Assembly (NCBI GenBank): GCA_963854835.1
Contig: OY978528.1
Span: forward strand, 8,712,242 to 8,776,241
Reading direction: 5' to 3'
From: Megamerina dolium
Taxonomy: Eukaryota; Arthropoda; Insecta; Diptera; Megamerinidae
DNA: 64,000 nucleotides
Positions within the stretch are counted from its first letter, which is position 1. The number at the start of each line of letters is the position of its first letter. Under the pieces are notes generated by a model. It made no database searches, was not told where the DNA came from, and saw only the letters and a list, made by a program, of their open reading frames with translations. Shown in pieces: positions 24,189 through 35,684 of this stretch. The translations under genes were made by a program, and so were the position numbers.

Positions 24189-25269
24189 GGTCAATCAGTT
24201 GTTTACCGCTTAGGTGGTTCATTGGCTTCTTTTGCCAGCTAACTAACTAGCTGACTGAATGGATGACTACTTTATCTTCATTCTTTTCTACTTCTTATGT
24301 ACATATGTATGTATGTGTGTGTACAAACAACTAGTATTCGAAAAAGAGCACGCAGCAAATGCATGCGCAGACGCACATGGACCAACCACACCAAACCAAA
24401 CCGAAATGAACGATCGAAAGATCAAACCAGACCAGATTAGATCATACGGTTATAAATACTCATGCACGCATGCATTCATACTTGTAGTGTATTTGCACAA
24501 TGTACGAGTATATATTGATCAGACCAGAAAGGGAAAACAACCGTTATAATGGAAAATTACGGTACATTTTTTTTGTATTACAACACTGCACTGCGTATGC
24601 AGCATATGTACGAGTATGTACAATGATTTCTAAGAGTCTTGTTGGCAATATCGAATCGCATCGTAGTTTAGCCAACAAAGAAATAATAAACAACAACAAC
24701 AACAACAACGACAAAATCAAAAATAATGTTTAACGATTAAATTGATAATCATAAACATGTTTAACATGCTGCTGTTATTGTTGTTGCTGCTGTTGTTGTT
24801 GCTGTTGTTGTTGTTGTTGTTGCTAGTGTTGATACAACTATGAGTTCTTTGATAATGATGCTCATATTTAATCTTAATCATGATCATGATTAGCAGCATG
24901 ATCAAACAGCATGAGTAGTTGCAAGGTGCAACATGCTTACATATATACATACACACACACGAGTATATGGCTATGTACATTTGTATTAGTTTATATATGT
25001 ACACCTGTAATACATATTTGGCTTCATCATATACGAGTTTGTTGCTATAAACGTGGCAGAGTTATGTTATTTAGTAATATTTTATCATAACACTTGTAAT
25101 TACCTATAGTTCTATGTATGTACGATTATAAATTGCAAAAAAATTTATATGAAATTTATTGAATATACAATATTTTCGATAAAGTCATGATTAAATATTA
25201 ACCTTTTGTACTCTTTTAGAATATTTTTTTTTTTTGTGGTTTCTAGTTCAAAGGTAAACTGTTATGAAA

Positions 25270-25470
25270 AGTTAACTAAATGGCTAATCATTGGTTAACC
25301 ATAAGTCATTAGTTAGCCATTAGTTAGCCATTAGTTAACCATAAGTCATTAGTTAGCCACTAGTTAGCCATTAGTTAACCATACACCATTAGTTAACTAA
25401 ACAGCTAACCATTGTTATATTCAATAGTTAACCATTGGTTAAGTAAATGGTTTTAATCATTGATTAACAT
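25270..25470. repeat. GTTAAC-rich minisatellite
   Basis: An ~11-bp unit varying between CATTAGTTAGC and CATTAGTTAAC, with interspersed ACCATAAGT units, recurs over about 200 bp. Many units contain the palindrome GTTAAC or near-palindrome, in both orientations (TTAGTTAAC and GTTAACCAT). Confidence 0.8.
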
Positions 25471-25799
25471 CTTTCAGAAAGCTTGTTGTATTTTTTTTTT
25501 TAATTTTTACACTATTTTTTGTATTATTACCTTTCACATCACTCAAACTAAAAATTTCTAGATCCCTGAAAGTCTTCAGATCTACCTTTTTTTCACCTGT
25601 TCTAACAAAAAGTCGCCATAATCCAACATCTGATAAAATTTTAAATCTAAAATATTTTCTCAATGAATCTTTTTCATTTACAAAATGTTTACTGTCATTT
25701 TTCTTTTCTCTAACCACCTTTTTTCTTGTAGAGCTTCGAAGTAAAGTTTCATGAAATTTGTTCACGTCAAAGCCAATACTTAACAATTTGGGTTATTTT
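25471..25799. other. Spacer, possible LINE 3' flank
   Basis: The minus frame 25457-25786 is open but lysine-rich and unrecognised; it may include the decayed 3' end of the LINE above it or be chance. Confidence 0.35.
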
Positions 25800-26450
25800 T
25801 GTAGATATAGACTGTTGATCTTGTTGTTGAAGTGGCTGCTTATATCCGAGATTTCGACAATACTTTGAAGAAAAGGTGAGCGGATTCTGACTCTTGCACA
25901 AACCGGGACATTCGCATAAGTAATCCTGACAGCTGTGACAGACAGAATTGAAGGGAAGATTCAGTCTCTCTGCATGTTCCCCTACCTTCTAATGACCTGT
26001 CAGAACCACAGTGATGCGTGTGATGTTTGGACGGGAACAATTAAGCAGTTGATTCGTCTTTTGAATGTTATACCTTGGCCATGTCTGTCTGGACACAGTA
26101 CAAGTTGTCAGCCGATACCATCTGTGTTCCGCAATGTAACAGTAGTGAGAAGCTATGGTGCTTTTTATATTACTGAACGGAATAGCTACAGTTTCCGCCA
26201 GTGAAATATTCAATGCAGAACCTGCTCTAGTCAATGCGTCTGCTCCTTTGTTCCCCTCAATGTTCCTATGACCTGGAACCCAAACAAGAGTTACTTGGAG
26301 CCGTTGGCTAAGTTCTGCGAGTTGTTGTCTGCATTGTAAGACCAGTTTTGAAGATATTGTATCAGAATCTAGAGCTTTGATAGCAGCTTGACAGTCTGTA
26401 AAGATAGCCATCTTTGACCATGAGACTCGTATCACTTGAAAGAGATGTAC
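25800..26450 (-). mobile_element. I/LOA-like LINE fragment with RNase H domain
   Basis: The minus frame reads MAIFTDCQAAIKALDS (RNase H acidic residue in FTD), then VTLVWVPGHRNIEGNKGADA, a classic RNase H C-terminal block with the final aspartate. RQTWPRYN and NITRITVVLTGH follow, the usual C-terminal LINE region. After a stop, VGEHAERLNLPFN and CECPGLCK continue in another frame. The RT domain is missing and the 5' end abuts another LINE at about 26455. Non-functional. Confidence 0.8.
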
Positions 26451-26454
26451 ATGC

Positions 26455-26905
26455 CCTCCAGCGGGTGCCGAATTAAATACCCTCTTCGTTGGAACATCTT
26501 CTTCCATTCGCTCGACATGACCTAGCCAGCGCTGCCGCTGGATTTTGATTCGCCTGACTATGTCAATGTCAGCGTACAGTGATACAACTTATCGAAAGGT
26601 ATCGATCGAAAAGGTACAACTCGAACCATTCCGATACTCGCCATCAACGCAAATAGGCCCGAAGATCCTGCGCAGAACTTTTCTCTCGAAAACTCCAAGC
26701 ATCCTCTCATCCGTGGTGGAAACTGTCCAGGCTTCTGCGTCATATGTTAGGGTAGGAATAATGAGGGACTTGTAGAGTGTGATTTTCGATCTTCGAGAGA
26801 GGGCTCGACTACTCAATTGCTTACTTAGCCCAAAGTAACAACTGTTAGCAAGAGTTATCATACGCATGATCTCCAGGCTGATGTCATGGAGGATCTGAGA
26901 CAATT
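26455..26905 (-). mobile_element. LINE fragment (family Y, copy 2) fused to RNase H LINE
   Basis: The minus frame gives DISLEIMRMITLANSCYFGL, SRRSKITLYKSLIIPTLTYD, AEAWTVSTTDERMLGVFERK and RIFGPICVDGEYR, then in another frame MEEDVPTKRVFNSAPAGG. This is the same family as the copies at 9170, 29209 and 35220. The sequence stops being LINE-Y near 26455 and passes directly into RNase H LINE sequence on the same strand, without the usual Y-family 3' end. Confidence 0.78.
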
Positions 26906-27192
26906 TAGAAGGAGATTGATGATTTTCGTACCGCATCTGCAACAATTATAGAGTAATCATGCTGAAAATTGGTACATATAATTATAATTACTAAGTAATG
27001 AATTTAATTGAAACCATGTCCATCTCTCTTACTGCACTTACAGTCAAAATATTTTGACCAATTTCTAGCAACATAATTTATATTGATTTTACGACATACT
27101 TGGGATTATTTATATAGCATATGATTTAAAAATTATTACATACAAATAATTTCTTGTATAAATATCTGTAGTTAACTTGTAACTTGTGTATT

Positions 27193-27194
<2 letters not shown>

Positions 27195-27233
<39 letters not shown>

Positions 27234-27238
27234 TTAAT
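27195..27238. repeat. (TA)22 dinucleotide repeat
   Basis: Uninterrupted TA tract. Confidence 0.92.
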
Positions 27239-27526
27239 ATCAGTCAATATATTATATTAACCTGCCACATAAATTTCAAACCAATGAAAAAAAAAAACAA
27301 AAAAAAAAATTGTAGAAAAATTTCTACACTTTGTTGTTTTAGCTTGTTCTTACTTATACACAATATTTATTCAACCAATCCGTCCATGACCTTCTTCTTT
27401 GTTGGCAAACATGATAATGATTTTCTTCTATGATATTTTTGTAATAGATCTTTTATATAGGTAGACATATACACTAGTTGCATAGATTTGTACCATCATT
27501 AATATAAAAAGGCGATGACAGCGACA

Positions 27527-27577
27527 ACGACGACGACGACGACGACGACGACGCCAACGACGACGACGACGATGACG
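27527..27577. repeat. (CGA)n trinucleotide repeat
   Basis: About 50 bp of ACG/CGA with two interruptions; unusually GC-rich for this window. Confidence 0.85.
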
Positions 27578-29208
27578 TCGAACAACGACAACTTCTTTTG
27601 GCACGACTTTGAACTTGGCGCATTTAACTTGGCTTATATATATATATATACGGTATATATCTACTAATACTTGCATATACATACATATATTAGTTTTTCC
27701 ATTGCCAATGCATTCACTGTCTTTCATCTCCTTCATTATGTAGCTTATGTTATATTTGTGTTATAGCACTAAATTCGCCAGACGACAAATTATGTTTTCA
27801 TGATGCTTACACTCAGTGTAGTATAATACAAAATCGCCCATAACATTGCTACAGTCATCACTCTCAAATAACATTAGGCTAAGCGTATATGTATGTTACC
27901 ATGGTATATTGGCAACCATAACATATGAAATGCAACAGGAATATTAACCAAACCAAGCGGCCAACTATCGACTGATCGACCGATCAGTATGACCAAGAAT
28001 TAGAAATTATATGTTTTGTGACTCAATGAGAATATTTCTATATATATATATTGTTGTTGTTGTAATTTAAATTTTTTGTAATGTAACCACAAGCTATAAG
28101 TTTTGGCCAATATGTGTGTGTGGTTGCTATTATCATATTGTTGCTGTTTGGTTTTGTTTCACAATCCCTACGAGCATTCATACATTTATGTATGAATATT
28201 ATGTTGATTTAAATTGCTCTCAGACTGGGTATAAATATGTATAAGCCCATAACTTATGTATGTTACCCAATGGGATAATATTTCGGCTATACTCAAATGT
28301 GAAAGATTTCACTTGGAACCGAATTAATGCTACTAAATGAATATTTATATCGTTTTCTGATGGAAAACTCCTTCATTTTCTACTTGGATCTATCTATTTG
28401 CTTATTTTATTCTAATTCATACCCTCGATGACTTCAATGATTAATACTCGACAGTGTTTCTAGGTCGTCATTATTTTCTATCAATACTTTTCTTACTTAC
28501 TTACTTCATTGGTTACAAATCTATACGACTCGTACATGTGTAATTCTCTTTCTCTTACATGTCTTCGAGGTAAAAATTTCTAATTTCTAACAATTTCTAA
28601 CAATCAAAAGTAAAATGATTATCACTTCAGTGGCATCATTTGTTCAATGGCAATTGAATCGATCGAATCCGATCGTGTTGTAAATAATACTACAGAAATG
28701 ATTCTATTGTCCTACATATTTGAAATATAATTTTTCATTCAGTTGCTTTCGCAAATTATCGCAATTTTTCTTATTTTTTTTTATTTTTAGAATTTTTTTT
28801 TTTATTTTGATTGTGCGATGTAAGTGGAATTCCACGTCACTGTACCATCAGCAATAAAACAAAAAAAAAAAAACAAAAAAAAAAGGGACGCCAAAATGTG
28901 TTATGTACACAGCTAAAGTGTAAGAATTTAAAATTTGGCAACATAATTTCATTTGCCAAATTAGTCGCTTATAAATGATAACGATTACTTTTTTTTTCTA
29001 ATTGTGCAATTCGAAGACAGAAGTTATATTAGATAGCTCCAAGCAAAAATAAAATGATAATATCTAGTGGAAGAAAAACACATTTTTATGCGTATTTATG
29101 GTCGCTAAAGTGTCTTTCAATTTTGAATAGAAAAAAAAAAATATTATGAAAATTGGAAAAGTCATTAAAACCACCAAAATCACCTCGAGAGTGGTAAAAT
29201 ATGTCTGA

Positions 29209-29487
29209 CAATTACTCTTTCGAGGTGGTAAAGAACTTGGTCTATCTTGGAACCTCAAGCATCAACAACTGTAATGACGTCAGCCTGGAGATCATGCGTA
29301 GCGTAACTCTCCCCAACAGGTGTTACTTTGGGTTGAGAAGCAATTGAGTAATCGAGCCCTCTCTCGAAGATCGAAAATCACACTCTACAAGTTCCTCATT
29401 ATTCCTGTCCCAACATATGGCGCAAAAGCCTGGACAATTTCCATCACGGATGAGAGGATGCTTGGAGTTTTCGAGAGGAAAGGGGAT
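29209..29487 (+). mobile_element. LINE fragment (family Y, copy 3)
   Basis: Plus frames give YSFEVVKNLVYLGTSSINNC and DVSLEIMRSVTLPNRCYFGL. The nucleotide block TCACGGATGAGAGGATGCTT is shared with copies 1 and 2. It is truncated at both ends, frameshifted, and stops abruptly at GAGAGGAAA before AT-rich DNA. Confidence 0.75.
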
Positions 29488-29830
29488 TAAATGTATGATC
29501 AAGTTCTATTAATTCTCATTCTAAAATATTTTTGCGAAAAATTATTTATCTTCTATCTCAAACTCTTGAATGAATTACCCTACAAAATTATCGATCTTAT
29601 AGAATTCGCTTCCAGAGTGCCTCTACAGGGGTAAAATGTAAAATGTACCGACTCCCATTTATTTCTAGTACTTAACATTTTTTCGGAGCATACTAACTAT
29701 TTCTACTCAATATGGATGCCATTCTTCAAATCGATCTTAAAAGTATCTGAAAATCAACAAAAACGCCCCTAGAGCAGTGAAATGTATGATTTACTCCAAT
29801 CGTTTGTCTATTCCAACATTTCTCCTAAGT
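29488..29830. other. Spacer, no gene seen
   Basis: Nothing recognised. Confidence 0.4.
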
Positions 29831-30330
29831 GTTTTTTTTTTTTCTTTTAAAACACCACTGGGGAGCATAGAGAGTGGCGACCTAACAAGGACTGCGATTG
29901 ACTGGAACCCCCAAGGTAGTCGTAGACGAGGAAGACCAGCGAACACCTGGGGACGACTATTAGGGTTGGAAACCTGTGCCATGCGTCTTAGATGGAATGA
30001 AGTGAAGAGACTGGCATAAAATAGACCCGAACTGAAGAAATTCGTAGTGGCCCTATATTCAAGCCTGGAAACCTAGGAATATGGATGGATGGATGGGGAG
30101 CATAAAGCTTCTACAAGACAATTCCAAGTATTCCTATCTTTAGCTGCTAATTTTGTGTCGTCCCATGTGGTGTTGCAAGTCATAAGTTCCTTTCGTCTGC
30201 ATGTATTCTTCGGTCGCCCACGTTTTCTGTTCCCTTGCGGGTTTCACACCAAAGTCTTTCGCATGATGCTGCTACCTGGTTTTTCGCACACCATTTTCAT
30301 TTTCTTCGCTTTAATTGGCAGAGTATAGGT
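29831..30330 (-). mobile_element. RTE-like LINE 3' end, split by a nested LINE
   Basis: On the minus strand 30320 down to 30095 encodes NPQGNRKRGRPKNTC, then TTWDDTKLAAKDRNTWNCLV and EALCSP, the C-terminus typical of RTE/BovB-like LINEs. The frame continues on the far side of the insertion at 29860-29831 as VVF, a stop, and an A-rich tail. The interruption is the plus-strand LINE 29870-30094. Confidence 0.75.
29870..30094 (+). mobile_element. Nested 5'-truncated LINE with GGAT-type tail
   Basis: The plus frame reads SGDLTRTAIDWNPQGSRRRG, RPANTWGRL and WNEVKRLA, stop: the same kind of RTE-like C-terminus as the LINE it sits in. The 3' end is a short GGAT repeat (ATATGGATGGATGGAT). The 10-bp repeat GGGGAGCATA at 29860-29869 and 30095-30104 is its target-site duplication. 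Confidence 0.85.
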
Positions 30331-32732
30331 TCTTCGCAAGTGATTTTACTTTACTCACTCTACAAAATTGATGATTTCAATTCAAACAATGACAATGATC
30401 AATTTTATAAATATGTATTTCGAAATTTCTCTACAAATTTGTTCAGCTGAAGACTAATTTTGGCATCTATCTTTCAATGAAATTTGTTTGCAGTGCTTAT
30501 TAAACGGAAATAATAAAAAATTTCGAATATCAACTATCATCTCACATCTCAAATAACAGTTGTATCTATTGCAAATGCTATTATTCTTTGAAAATTCCCT
30601 CAATTTGTTGGAAAATGTAGATATTTTTTCATTTATTTTTTACCATTTTATATATAATTTTAATTGTAATTTTCATGTATCACAAAATAAATATTGCTGC
30701 ATTTAGCAACAAGTAATTTAGCATTTAATATACAGCTGTAAATTTATCAGCATGTATGTACCTATATAAAAACCTGTAGGACATATATACTCATACAATG
30801 TTTGAATATTTCTCTCAATGGCAGCTTTAGAGTTATGACAGAATAGGGCGCCAATTTACATATAAAATTTTATTCGATGTTTGCACTTTTGTCCTGCAAT
30901 ATTAGATTATATTCATAGATATGATATAGAACACTGCAAGAATCCAATCTCAGCCAGTATACTCGAAGCAAAGTGAGCAAAATCGATTATTATAGGCGGC
31001 CCTCTTTGTTAACCCATCTGACAAGTATCACTCACCCCCAATATTGAAGCAGAGCTACATACAAATTATTTGAAGCTGTAATAACAATGAAAAATAAAAT
31101 AGGAAATATTCAAAAAACTATATTATTGAAAGCACAAAAAAATCAGGCCCTCTTTATTCATAATCCGGCCCTCTGACATTTACAATATAATAATTTGCTA
31201 GTGCATGTGATAGCTTGTAGGCATTTTTATAATATGCTTGTCATAAATAACAGCATTAAAAGTGGCTATAAATGTATTTAGTAGTAGAAATAAAAATAAA
31301 CAAAAAACAATATAAAATATATAAATACTTACATATATACATACGATATAACCGCTAGAACACGTTGAACCAGAATTCCTTTTAAACCATAGACAAGCAT
31401 CAATATATGTTTATAAGAAGTAATAATGATCATTAGGTGAGTATTGCTCTTAGTGTACATCAAATATGCATTTCTGTAGGTCTATGTATGTGTGGAGTAT
31501 GCATGTACGACCAGAAGCACCACTTACCACAAGTTAGTGGCCATTAGTATGAATAGTTGAAGACTACATAGAAGCATGTTTCAATATATGGGAAGAATTT
31601 GAAAGCTAAAACAATAGTCGAATGAGAAGTAAATATGAGAGAACATTTTCGAAAATTGCACTATAATTTTCAAATGTTCAAAATTCTTTTTTTTTTAAGT
31701 TTAAGTTTTAAGACTGAGAAGAGATCTTTGTTTGAATTCTTTATGTACTACAATCACCTACCAAGTAGACTTGATCATGAGAACTTGATATTCTTTGAAT
31801 CATTAATTGTTAATATTATTGTTGTTGTTGCAGTTTTGATTCCTAATTTCATAATTCTATCACCGATTATTATAATGATCATGATAATAATAATCCTGAG
31901 TTATATTGCCACCCACAATGGCCTTTTGATTGATCAAAATTAGAGCCGCGAACAATTTTCGATACAGACGATGAGGTTTTCGGAGTTTTCGAGACAAAAA
32001 TCTGTTCAACTCAAGAATGATTATCGCTTAAATCGAAACATATTTTAGTAATCATTATATCAAATAAACAAATAAATACATGGCATAACTCAAAAGCTAA
32101 AATATATTTAAAAATAACTCTTGCAGGTTGACCGAAATTCGCCAGACTGTCAGATTCTGTCAGATTCTTTCAAAAACTTTTCGCCGATCTACCTATTTCA
32201 TGTTTAGACCAGTATTTTTAATGAATGGAATCTAAAAATCATGAAAACAGCCCAGAAATCACACAAGACTGACTCTGAAAATTGGCGGTAGACCTACCGG
32301 TATACCTGCGGGGCTCTCGTTGACCTCGTTGATCCATCAATTTAATCCTTGCGATACTGCACCGTCCTGAAGGCCGTATAAGATTGAGTTTATTTTCTTT
32401 TACATTTGTTTATTTTTTCTTACAATCACTGATCATCTTAGAAGAATTGACAGAGCTCACACGGACCTGAAGTGCAACGACGCATGTTTTTCACGGTGCA
32501 TGCCGATATGTCTCTCACACCACTATTTGTCGCTGATACAGCAAATCATCTTGAGTATAGCGACGACTTTTGTTAAGAATACTATCGCCATGCTCTCGGT
32601 GAAAAAAGAATCTCAGAGGAAGAAGAAGACTCAACACTTAAAATGATCCCAGCAGCGCATGAATAAGCGATTCCGAAATACAAGAGGGCATTGTGAGCTC
32701 TTTGCAAATTTGTGATAGTAATATCAAGATAA
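30331..32732. other. AT-rich spacer, no gene seen
   Basis: The frame at 31635-31943 is isoleucine-rich and looks like chance. The stretch 32280-32660 is less AT-rich and may be old transposon sequence, but I could not place it. Confidence 0.5.
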
Positions 32733-32911
32733 AAAGAGCTCTGTGACAAATCTAAGTTGAAGTGATGTCACAAGGGTTCTGCCGTTCGGAATCGGCTAAT
32801 ATAAGTAGGTCCCTACTAATGTTGTCCAAATTTAACACGCACAACAGTATTGGAAGAGAAGTTCGGCGGTACCACAATGGGCCTTTCTGGTGTGTCCTCT
32901 CAGAGAGAGGG
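32733..32911 (+). repeat. SINE 3' part, B-type tail
   Basis: It matches the family body from CTCTGTGACAAA through TTAACACGCACAACAG. It then diverges into GGTACCACAATGGGCCTTTC and a CCTCTCAGAGAGAGG block instead of the A-type end seen at 5606-5974. The tRNA head is missing. Confidence 0.75.
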
Positions 32912-34352
32912 CTGTAGCAAATCAGCAATGCTTGTAGATCTTTCTCTTCTCTCTCTTATTTTACTAAAAATTTCGCTATATTTCCAGATGCCGAAGTTCT
33001 TGTATTTTGTCTGAAATACATTCAGCTAACAGAGAGAGAGAGAGAGAAAAAATTGTGTTCATAGTAACTCTAATAGATCATGCATAATCTGCACAATTAA
33101 TACTGCCACCGTCACTATATCCTCCTAATAGTTTTTCTTCTATCTTCCTTATGCCCCTTTATTATTAGTCAGAAAGTCAGCCAGCCAGTCAGCAAACCTA
33201 ACAACCAAGCAACCACCTTCATTAGCATATATGGTTGTTAAAAAGTCTTCTTCTTCTTCTTCTTCTTCTTCTTCTTCTTGAAGTTTTGCATGAAAATGTA
33301 TTACTACTGTTGTTGTTGTTGTTGTATATGATGTCAATACTATTACTGTATTGTTGTTGGTCGTTTACTTCTGTTCCCATCTTCGAACTGGTTTGCTTCT
33401 AAGCGAATTGTAGTGTGTAGCATACAAATGCATACAAACATACATGCCACATGTATGTATGTGCGTATATACACTGATAACAACAAATGTAAAAGCAGCA
33501 GCAACAACAATCACCAACCACATATTACTGTATTGCTGTATGTATGTTGTTGCTGCTGCCACTGCTGCACCTTCTTACACATATATATTTAGTACATAGT
33601 ATTGTCCATTTTTAGTGTTGGCAACCAAAGAGGCACATAGAAACTCCAACTTGAAAAGCAACTAAAAAGAACAACAACAAATCTCGCCAAGGAAACATCA
33701 CTGACAATTGCTTACTTTGGCTTTTGTATGCTTGCAATTGTTTTGCCAATAATCCAAACCCAAACAAAATCATCTATATCATTTTGCACTAAAGCATCAC
33801 ATTATTCCTGTAGTATATAGTATACGAGTACCTACACAACACTATATATGTATACATTTGGGTGTGTGAAAATTCAAAACAGTAGATACTTCTTTGTGGA
33901 GGTTGTTTACTGACTGTCACACTGAACGAAATATGTTGGTATGATTGTGTTCATAGAAAATATCTAAAAGTCTCTAATCACAAAATAAATCATCCAAGAT
34001 GAGTATATTCAACAAAGCATTATGAGAGTTTATAATTTTTATTTAGAGCCTCTGTGTGTTCTTTTGTGAAAAACCCGCTAAAACCCGTTAAAAACCGTGA
34101 AATACTCAGAGTTTTAGATATTGAACCCTTTTCAAAATTTTATTCATTTTCAGCGGTACTAATCTAATCAACTTTTGGATCTAACGTATTAAGCTTAAGC
34201 TAGAAAATTGTCAAGACACACCTTGCTATATCCTTAAAAGAATTTTTAGAGAACTACTAAGGCCTCTACTTCTCCGAGGTTAAGTTTATTTAAGTATTCA
34301 GACCGCGCTCTATGAGAAAACACACTAAGGGCAGAAAGGCACGCTTTAATAC
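32912..34352. other. Spacer with microsatellites
   Basis: (AG)n at 33028-33050, (TTC)11 at 33246-33279, TTG near 33310, and CAG/CAA patches near 33495. No gene seen; small frames are repeat translations. Confidence 0.55.
33246..33279. repeat. (TTC)11 repeat
   Basis: Perfect TTC/GAA tract of about 34 bp. Confidence 0.9.
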
Positions 34353-34671
34353 CAGCGAGCTTCACGTTCAGTACTATTGTGAGTATTAGATTTGGACAGC
34401 TTTCGAAATTTTCTACTTACAATAGATGGTTCTGAATGGCAGAACTCTTGTGAAATCACTTTTCTTGAGCTAAATCTGTCTTTCAGAAGCTCTTCCATGG
34501 CAAATTGTTATTGCCGAAAGAATTGCCAATTACTTGCCGAAAGGTAGGCACCATTAAAAATAGAAATAATTTCGATATTAAAAATGACACCCCACATGGG
34601 GATTGAACCCACGACCTACGACTCAGAACGCCAACGCACCTCAGAATGCAAGCACTAACCTACGGCACCAA
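34353..34671 (-). repeat. tRNA-derived SINE (copy 5)
   Basis: Minus-strand copy with the tRNA-like head (GTGGGTTCAATCCCC B-box region) and the family body. It carries a short duplication-like insertion inside the A-box half (CTCAGAATGCAAGCACTAAC). The 3' T run is not evident. Confidence 0.75.
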
Positions 34672-34876
34672 GATAGCACATGCCTATTCTATCCATGCTT
34701 AAACAAAAAAATACCTGTTCTTTGTAATATTTTTTTCAAAGCCTTCATTCTAATTATATATTAAAGTGTCAGTTAGATTCGATAAAATGGCATCTTTTCG
34801 GAGAAAAAAATTAAAAATATCTAGGATGGGCGAACTATGAGTCCTATTTATTGTAACTATCACACACAAAAATATT

Positions 34877-34999
34877 GGAAGTAGTATTGGAAGAGAAGCT
34901 CGGTGGTATCATATCACAATGGGCCTTTCTGGCCCAAGTGTATCCTCTCAGAGAGAGAGAGAGAGAGAGAGGGCAGCTACATAACCTAACCTAACCCAA
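34877..34999 (+). repeat. SINE 3' end, B-type tail with (GA)n and CCTAA units
   Basis: Starts at GTATTGGAAGAGAAGCTCGG, passes through CACAATGGGCCTTTCTGG, and ends in (GA)11 and ACCTAACCTAACCC. Only the last third of the SINE is present; it is followed directly by another headless copy. Confidence 0.7.
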
Positions 35000-35011
35000 C
35001 TATCATACAAT

Positions 35012-35684
35012 TCCCGACTGAAGCATAAATTTAATATCGAAAAATGGTTTCTTTCGAACGGTGCCCACCTCTCGACAAGCAATTGGCAATTCTTTCGGCA
35101 GTAACAATTTGCCATGGAAAAGCACCTAAAAGAACTCTGTGACAAAGCTCAGAAAAATTGATGTCACAAGGGTTCTGCCGTTCGGAACCGGCGAATATAA
35201 GTAGGTCCCTTCTAATACTTACTTACTTACTTATGTGGCCATAACAACCGAATATCGATTTAGGCCGAATATAACATGCTTCGCCAGCCATGTCTATTCT
35301 TGCTGGCGCCAGTTAGCAATCCCAACCGCCGTTAGGTTCTCCAGTCTTTACACCGGAGTTTAGATCTTTCTCTTCTGTGTCGTCCTCCAGCGGGTTCCGA
35401 ATATAAAACCTTCTTAGCTGGATCGTATTCTTCCATTCACTCGACATGACCTAGCTAGCACAACCGCTGGATTGTGATGCGTTTTACTATGTCAATATCG
35501 GCATAGAGCTCGTACAGCTCATGGTTGTACCTTATTCGGTACTCGTCACCAACACATATAGGTTCACAGATCTTGCGTCCCTTCTAATACTGTCTCAAAA
35601 TTTAACACGCACATCGGAGCTGAAAGAGAAGCTCAGCCAAAGGGCCCATCGGAGCTTATAAATGCCACATATAATTTTTTTTTT
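35012..35684 (+). repeat. SINE (A-type end) interrupted by a LINE
   Basis: Family body from CCGACTGAAGCATAAAT to TCCCTTCTAATACT (35012-35219). It resumes at 35592 with GTCTCAAAATTTAACACGC and ends CACATATAA plus T10 at about 35684. The tRNA head is missing. The middle 357 bp are a foreign LINE fragment. Confidence 0.88.
35220..35576 (-). mobile_element. 5'-truncated LINE (family Y, copy 4) inside a SINE
   Basis: The minus strand matches the 3' part of family Y (the region encoding KRIKIQ, then FxSxPAG) and ends TGGCCACATAAGTAAGTAAG, so the tail is an AAGT repeat. It is flanked by an exact 15-bp duplication, GTCCCTTCTAATACT, at 35205-35219 and 35577-35591. Ends, orientation and relative age (younger than the SINE) are therefore clear. 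Confidence 0.93.

Larger units (their letters stand above)
23161..25020. repeat. Microsatellite-dense field
   Basis: Closely packed simple repeats: a palindromic TACATGTACATATG array (23275-23335), GCA (23396-23413), CAA (23466-23490), CACCAAA x6 (23640-23685), ATG (23782-23830), TG (24040-24056), ATCG (24164-24188), CAA (24690-24712), TGT/TGC (24769-24826) and CA near 24955. The small open frames here (poly-His, poly-Asn) are translations of these repeats. Confidence 0.8.
26946..29208. other. AT-rich spacer with simple repeats
   Basis: Contains (TA)22 at 27195-27238, a CGA-rich repeat at 27527-27577, a TA tract near 27636, and TTG near 28052. The 102-aa minus frame at 27428-27736 is an arginine-rich translation of the CGA repeat. 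No gene seen. Confidence 0.6.

Noticed and set aside
27428..27736. Arginine-rich minus-strand frame as a nucleic-acid-binding peptide
   Set aside because: The Arg tract is a translation of the CGA repeat; the rest is AT-rich spacer.
34980..34999. CCTAA repeats as telomeric or telomere-insertion sequence
   Set aside because: Only about three units, located at the end of B-type SINE copies (also near 52321). More simply a SINE tail, and higher flies lack TTAGG telomeres.
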